Part shown: piece by piece, positions 59,715-64,000 of the stretch | Layout: every line of letters begins with the position of its first letter | Position numbering within the stretch: the stretch's first letter is position 1 | The notes under the pieces: model-generated | What the model was told of the DNA's origin: nothing | Database searches by the model: none | The model's input: only the letters and a program-made list of their open reading frames with translations | Translations under genes and position numbers: made by a program | Source of the DNA: Deltaproteobacteria bacterium | GTDB lineage: Bacteria > Desulfobacterota > Desulfobulbia > Desulfobulbales > SURF-16 | Reading direction: 5' to 3' | Assembly (NCBI GenBank): GCA_016219175.1 | Contig: JACRCD010000002.1 | Location: forward strand, 1-64,000 | Length of the DNA: 64,000 nt

Positions 59715-60740
59715 TTATTCGCCCATCTCAAGGGCATTGAACCGGATGATTTTCATTCTCAGGGCACCGACCAGGGATTCCAGGATCAAGCCGGCCAAAT
59801 GGTTGTTTATTCCGCAGATGTCAAGCAGGCGGCTGTGACGCCGGTGTTTTTTAAGCAGCCGCAGGAATTTCAAGTCGTTGAGGGCCGGATCAATAATTGT
59901 CCGGGCCACCGTTTCACCGGAGAAAACAGCGGGATAAATTCCCTCGCCGGTCAGCCCGGAAGCCAGCCCCGCGGCGTCGCCGGCCAGAAATCTGTTGCCG
60001 AAGCGATACCCCCGGTAATCAAAATTGATGGTGGCTGCCTGGGCTTGCAATCCCTTTCTCTTCATACCATGTTTGCTCATCCACAGGTGTAATTTTTCTT
60101 TGAGTTTTCCGGGCGGCATGTCGGCGCGCTTGGCGTAAATCCCGACTGATGCCCAATTCCCGTGGGGGAAGATCCAGGCATAGCCGGTGGCGAATTGTTT
60201 GGGGTCAAGATGCCAGATCATCTCAGCAAAATTGCCGGGAACCTGATACTGAATACCGGCGCCCATAAGGGTTGTGGGAATTTTCAGAAAGCGGCGCACC
60301 AGGGAGTTGCTGCCGTCGGCTCCCACCAGAAAGTCATAGGTGAAACGGGAGGAGGTTGTGTAGACCTCTTTTTCCGTAACCGCTCTGACCTGGGTGTTAG
60401 TGATGATGGTTGCTCCAGCCTGGCTGGCTTTTTCCGCCATCCACCGGCCGAGGTTTTCCCGATTGACCGTGGAGATGATGGGATTTTCCGAAGAGATGAC
60501 GGTTTTCTGGAGGGCGGAGCGGATGTGCTGCCTGGTAAACGACTTTTCGATCAGTTCAGCCGGCAGATGGCGGGCAAGACCCGACCAGGTGACCCCCCCG
60601 GCGCAGACTTTTCTGCCGATCCGGCTGCTGCGTTCGAGCACAAGGGCGTCAACGCCATTTTCAGCAAGCAGGGCCGCGCAGGCAAGACCTGCCGGGCCAC
60701 CGCCAATGATGATGGTATGGAAATGATTTCGTGATTTCAT
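59715..60740 (-). CDS. Geranylgeranyl-reductase-type FAD-dependent oxidoreductase
   Basis: A 341-residue flavoprotein of the GGR/p-hydroxybenzoate-hydroxylase superfamily. The N-terminal dinucleotide motif is HTIIIGGGPAGLACAALLAE. The family DG motif is DFLVGADGSNSLVR, and GNRFLAGDAAGLASGLTGEG is the FAD-binding GD motif. These enzymes reduce isoprenoid chains or other lipids; the substrate is unknown. It may be co-transcribed with the diheme protein 28 bp downstream, which could supply or accept electrons (inference). Confidence 0.87.
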   Translation of the reverse strand: MKSRNHFHTIIIGGGPAGLACAALLAENGVDALVLERSSRIGRKVCAGGVTWSGLARHLPAELIEKSFTRQHIRSALQKTVISSENPIISTVNRENLGRWMAEKASQAGATIITNTQVRAVTEKEVYTTSSRFTYDFLVGADGSNSLVRRFLKIPTTLMGAGIQYQVPGNFAEMIWHLDPKQFATGYAWIFPHGNWASVGIYAKRADMPPGKLKEKLHLWMSKHGMKRKGLQAQAATINFDYRGYRFGNRFLAGDAAGLASGLTGEGIYPAVFSGETVARTIIDPALNDLKFLRLLKKHRRHSRLLDICGINNHLAGLILESLVGALRMKIIRFNALEMGE

Positions 60741-60859
60741 AATGAAGAAATAAAAAGAATGTAACGGTAAACTAGCCGAGTCGCAAAGGTTTTATTTTGT
60801 CCGACTTTATGGTAATGTCACCTGCGCTTTGATATTTATTTTTTTTATAACAGTTTAAT

Positions 60860-60887
60860 TTGACAGGGTTTTCATTATTTTTACATA
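60860..60887 (+). promoter_or_regulatory. Promoter candidate for the M23 peptidase-mutL unit
   Basis: TTGACA (60860-60865) followed after about 16-17 nt by TACATA/ACATAG. The -10 is weak. It lies about 55 bp upstream of the peptidase start. Confidence 0.4.
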
Positions 60888-60921
60888 GCATTCCGGCACT
60901 GCCGGTTCAGGAGTTATGATT

Positions 60922-62331
60922 ATGACAAGTTCATTACGCATGGATAAAACGAAACAGAAAAAACCTCTCATTGTTTTTCTTATTCCCCTTATTCTTCTTG
61001 CCGGACTCGGCATAGCCCTGTTTTTGCTTCTGGAGTGGGAAAAGCCCCGGATTGAGGTGGCCGGGAAGCTCGACCTGATCGGAACACAACGCCAGATCGA
61101 TTTTGTCGTCAGCGACGGGAAAAGCGGTATACGTCATGTGGCTGTCGTGGTCAGACAGGGAGGGGAAGAGAAAAAACTCCATGAGCAGACTTTTGAGAGG
61201 CAGGGCTATTTCCGCGGGGCAGGCCAGCACCGGATTGAGGGTCATGTGAGTATTGACGCCAATAGTCTTGGGATAAAAGAGGGGGCGGCTGAGCTTGTTT
61301 TTACGGCCTGGGATTTTTCTTACTGGAACCTGCTGCGCGGTAACGTGGTTGAGCTTGTTTTTCCGGTTACCCTGGATACCCAGCCTCCCAAGCTGACCAG
61401 CATGGATTCCTCCCTCTATATCAGTTCCGGCGGCGCAGGCCTTGTCACTTATAAAATAAGCGAAACCGCGGTGAAACACGGGGCCATAACCAACGGTTTT
61501 TTTCATCCGGGTTTTCTTATCCCGGGCAACAAGGACCTTTATGGCGCTATGGTCGCTTTTCCTTATGACGCCCAGGAGATCAAGGAAGCATATGTTATCG
61601 CCGAGGATGCGGCCGGCAATGTCGGCAAGACACCTTTTACCATGATTTTTAAAAAGGTGAACTTCAAGCAGGACAAAATAACCATCCCGGAGACCTTCCT
61701 TGATGTCAAAATACCTGAATTTTCCCAGTATTATCCGGAGATGAGCGGCAGCCAGCTTGATAAGTATCTTTATGTGAACAGTAAGGTCAGAAATGAAAAT
61801 AACCAGAAAATCATGGAGATATGCAGCAGCTCAACGCCGGAGCAACTCTGGCGGGGCCGTTTCGGACGGATGCCCGGCAGCCCCAGGGCCGGTTACGCCG
61901 ACCACCGCACCTATTTTTATAATGAACAAGAGGTGGACAAGCAGGTTCATCTGGGCATCGATATCGCCTCCACCGAACGGGACAAGGTCGGAGCGGCCAA
62001 CCGGGGGAAGGTTGTTTTTGCCGATTATCTCGGCATCTATGGCAATATGGTTATTCTTGATCACGGCCTGGGTCTGTTCAGCCTTTACTCGCACCTGAGC
62101 GCCATTGAGGCGGCAAAGGGTGATCTGCTGGAAAAGGGAGCGGTGCTGGGTATCACCGGCACCACCGGCATGGCGGGAGGCGACCATCTGCATTTCAGCA
62201 TGCTGGTCAACGGCATTCTTGTCAACCCGATTGAGTGGTGGGACGACAGTTGGGTGGAGTTGCATATCCTCAACTTTCTGAAACCGGCCAAGGATCAAAC
62301 TCCGGTTGATAGCGTCAATGTCAAAAATTAA
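60922..62331 (+). CDS. M23-family (LytM-type) peptidoglycan endopeptidase
   Basis: 469 residues. A short cytoplasmic N-terminus is followed by one transmembrane/signal-anchor helix (about 16-38; PLIVFLIPLILLAGLGIALFLLL), a beta-rich periplasmic middle region and a C-terminal M23 domain. The zinc ligands are in VHLGIDIAS (His and Asp) and GGDHLHFSM (HLH), so the enzyme looks active. I chose the ATG at 60922 because GGAG lies 8 nt upstream; an ATG at 60916 is too close to it. The mutL start overlaps its 3' end by 14 bp. Confidence 0.92.
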   Translation: MTSSLRMDKTKQKKPLIVFLIPLILLAGLGIALFLLLEWEKPRIEVAGKLDLIGTQRQIDFVVSDGKSGIRHVAVVVRQGGEEKKLHEQTFERQGYFRGAGQHRIEGHVSIDANSLGIKEGAAELVFTAWDFSYWNLLRGNVVELVFPVTLDTQPPKLTSMDSSLYISSGGAGLVTYKISETAVKHGAITNGFFHPGFLIPGNKDLYGAMVAFPYDAQEIKEAYVIAEDAAGNVGKTPFTMIFKKVNFKQDKITIPETFLDVKIPEFSQYYPEMSGSQLDKYLYVNSKVRNENNQKIMEICSSSTPEQLWRGRFGRMPGSPRAGYADHRTYFYNEQEVDKQVHLGIDIASTERDKVGAANRGKVVFADYLGIYGNMVILDHGLGLFSLYSHLSAIEAAKGDLLEKGAVLGITGTTGMAGGDHLHFSMLVNGILVNPIEWWDDSWVELHILNFLKPAKDQTPVDSVNVKN

Positions 62332-64000
62332 AATTCTCCCTGAAAATCTGGCCAACCAGATCGCCGCTGGCGAGGTTGTCGAAAGACCGGCCTCCGTGGT
62401 CAAGGAGCTTGTCGAGAACAGCATTGATGCCGGGGCAGGGCGGATAACCGTCCAGATAGAAGGAGGGGGAAGCCGGCTGATCCGGGTTATTGATGATGGC
62501 GAGGGCATGGACCAGGATGACATGCTTCTCTCCCTTGAGCGGCACGCCACCAGCAAACTGCAAAGTTCCGAGCAGATGTCCCGTATTCTCACCCTTGGTT
62601 TTCGGGGGGAAGCATTGCCGAGCATTGCTTCGGTTTCCCGGTTGACCATTACCTCAAGGGTTGGAGGGGCAACCCTGGGCAGCCGGGCCGAGATCCGCTT
62701 CGGCGAACTGCGCAAGGTTCATGAGATGGGGTGCGGCCAGGGCACGGTGATGGAGATCCGTGATCTGTTCGGCAACGTCCCGGCCCGCAAAAAATTTTTG
62801 AAAAGCGTGCGAACGGAACTGGCCCATGTTGACGGGATTATTGTCAACAGTGCACTGGCCTTTCCGCAACTGGGACTGACCTATGCGGTGGATGGCCGGA
62901 CTATCTGGTCGTTTGCCGCGGGTGTTGATACGCTTGCCGCCCGGGTACATCAGATAACGGGTCATCAGTCCGCTCTGATTGAGGTTGGCGGTCAAGAACA
63001 CCATGAGGTGTCGGTCACCGGCTTTCTTTTGCCCCCTGACGCATCTTGTGGGCCCTCCGCCAGACTGCGGATTTTCGTCAACAGGCGGGCAGTGCGTGAC
63101 CGTATGGTCACCCACGCCGTGGCGGAAGGACTCCATGGTTTTCTGATGAAAGGTTGCGGTCCGTCGGGAGCCCTTTTTCTCGAACTTGATCCGGAGATGA
63201 TAGACGTGAATGTTCACCCCACCAAGCAGGAAATCCGCTTCCGTCAGTCAGCCGAGATTCATCAGCTGATCGTCGCGGCTGTCCGGGCGGCCATGCAGCG
63301 CTATCAGAAAGATATTCAATACGCGGTGTTCGGCGCCCCTGCCCGGGAAGGTCATTCTTCGCAATCCGCCCAGGGGGAAGCCTTGGCCTTTCCTGCCGGG
63401 GAGGCATGGCAGGTCAATGAGCCCCCTCCCTCTGCCGCGTACATGGAAAAGCCCAAAATCCCCTCTCTCAGGGAGCATGGCAATGACGCGGGAGTCAAGA
63501 CGTATCAAGACGAAAGGGTGATACCCCTTTCCAGGGAAGAGCATTACGAACCCCGGCCTGCCGGGGGGCTGGAAAAAGTTCCTTTTCTGCCGGACTTTTC
63601 CGGCAAGAAGAGGGGGGGCGGCTTCCAATATATCGGTCAGTTCAGAAACTCCTATCTGCTCTGTGAAAGCGAGGAAGGAATCGCCGTGATCGACCAGCAC
63701 GCCGCCCACGAAAGGCTCCTCTTTGAGCGCCTGAAGAAACAGTATATGGAACTGGCGGTGCCTGCCCAACCCCTGCTTTTTCCTGAAATGATCGAGTGCA
63801 CCCCGGAGCAGATCGATGTGTTGGCAAAGCATGGCGACGAGTTTGCAAGGATCGGGGTAATCATCCAGGAATTCGGCGGGGAAAGCTATGTCATCAAGGC
63901 GGTACCGGCAATCCTCAGCCAGGTTGGGCCCCGGGAAGTCGTTCAAGGAATTTTTGATCATTTCCTGAGCAATGACAGCAAGGGAAAAGGGGCGGCCATG
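62318..64000 (+). CDS. mutL: DNA mismatch repair protein MutL (cut by the window end)
   Basis: 561 codons are visible, open to the last base. The N-terminal GHKL ATPase has KILPENLANQIAAGEVVERP, ELVENSIDAGAGRI, IDDGEGM, RHATSKL and TLGFRGEALPSIA. Next is FVNRRAVRDRM...DVNVHPTKQEIRF, ending the N-terminal domain, then a variable Pro/Lys linker. The C-terminal dimerisation domain opens with YIGQFRNSYLLCESEEGIAVIDQHAAHERLLFE. The conserved QHAAHER is followed by the expected distance to the cut. The start ATG at 62318 overlaps the M23 gene. Confidence 0.95.
   Translation, partial: MSKIKILPENLANQIAAGEVVERPASVVKELVENSIDAGAGRITVQIEGGGSRLIRVIDDGEGMDQDDMLLSLERHATSKLQSSEQMSRILTLGFRGEALPSIASVSRLTITSRVGGATLGSRAEIRFGELRKVHEMGCGQGTVMEIRDLFGNVPARKKFLKSVRTELAHVDGIIVNSALAFPQLGLTYAVDGRTIWSFAAGVDTLAARVHQITGHQSALIEVGGQEHHEVSVTGFLLPPDASCGPSARLRIFVNRRAVRDRMVTHAVAEGLHGFLMKGCGPSGALFLELDPEMIDVNVHPTKQEIRFRQSAEIHQLIVAAVRAAMQRYQKDIQYAVFGAPAREGHSSQSAQGEALAFPAGEAWQVNEPPPSAAYMEKPKIPSLREHGNDAGVKTYQDERVIPLSREEHYEPRPAGGLEKVPFLPDFSGKKRGGGFQYIGQFRNSYLLCESEEGIAVIDQHAAHERLLFERLKKQYMELAVPAQPLLFPEMIECTPEQIDVLAKHGDEFARIGVIIQEFGGESYVIKAVPAILSQVGPREVVQGIFDHFLSNDSKGKGAAM

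Overview
The window looks like a chromosomal segment of an anaerobic, respiratory Gram-negative bacterium of the Desulfobacterota, most likely near the Desulfobulbales. This is inferred from gene content: NrfD-type quinone-interacting membrane proteins, a Tat-exported four-cluster ferredoxin, a triheme c7 cytochrome, a DUF3373 porin, a small two-CW protein, and several large sensory proteins of types common in that phylum. No 16S or other decisive marker is present, so this is a lineage guess.

Layout. 1-2.2 kb: edge of an IS630-type transposase, tRNA-Lys(CTT) with its terminator, and ftsH. 2.2-12.6 kb: an accessory redox island. Two paralogous cassettes (small one-helix membrane protein, NrfD-like 10-helix protein, then a MerR regulator with a conserved Cys-Trp motif) flank a sigma-54 activator with three tandem Cys-containing PAS repeats. 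That activator is divergent from a Tat ferredoxin and c7 triheme cytochrome pair. A MITE lies in the divergent promoter region. 12.6-17.2 kb: a Cys-rich protein, a small gene broken by a second MITE copy, and a giant AsmA-like protein. 17.5-24.4 kb: plsC, ldcA, coaX, a REC-histidine kinase coupled to a zinc-ribbon miniprotein, thiD, slyD and an orphan helical protein. 24.4-29.9 kb: monoheme cytochrome with DUF3373 porin, a methyl-accepting chemotaxis protein and an HD-GYP regulator. 30.3-35.9 kb: hisI, hisG, engB, a two-CW protein, lepA and rpoH. 36-41.5 kb: a DegT aminotransferase and a giant TPR/beta-barrel protein resembling exopolysaccharide secretins. 41.6-45.7 kb: greA, a TetR regulator, a purD-purE gene fusion and a Sua5/YrdC protein.

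45.8-58.8 kb is a large signalling island. The plus-strand run is HPt, HDOD, hybrid kinase, cheB, cheR, PilZ and HEAT-REC. The convergent minus-strand run is rsbU-like phosphatase, rsbW-like kinase, STAS antagonist, cheA hybrid and cheW. It joins a chemosensory array core to a partner-switching module. 58.9-64 kb: tsaE, a membrane diheme protein, a geranylgeranyl-reductase-type flavoprotein, an M23 peptidase and the start of mutL, cut by the window end.

The most interesting items are: (i) the duplicated NrfD/MerR cassettes around the c7 cytochrome and Cys-PAS regulator; (ii) a MITE with exact 6-bp target duplications, one copy of which splits a gene that is restored in frame when the element is removed on paper; (iii) the Che plus Rsb signalling island; (iv) the purD-purE fusion. 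All functional statements rest on reading the sequence; no database search was run.
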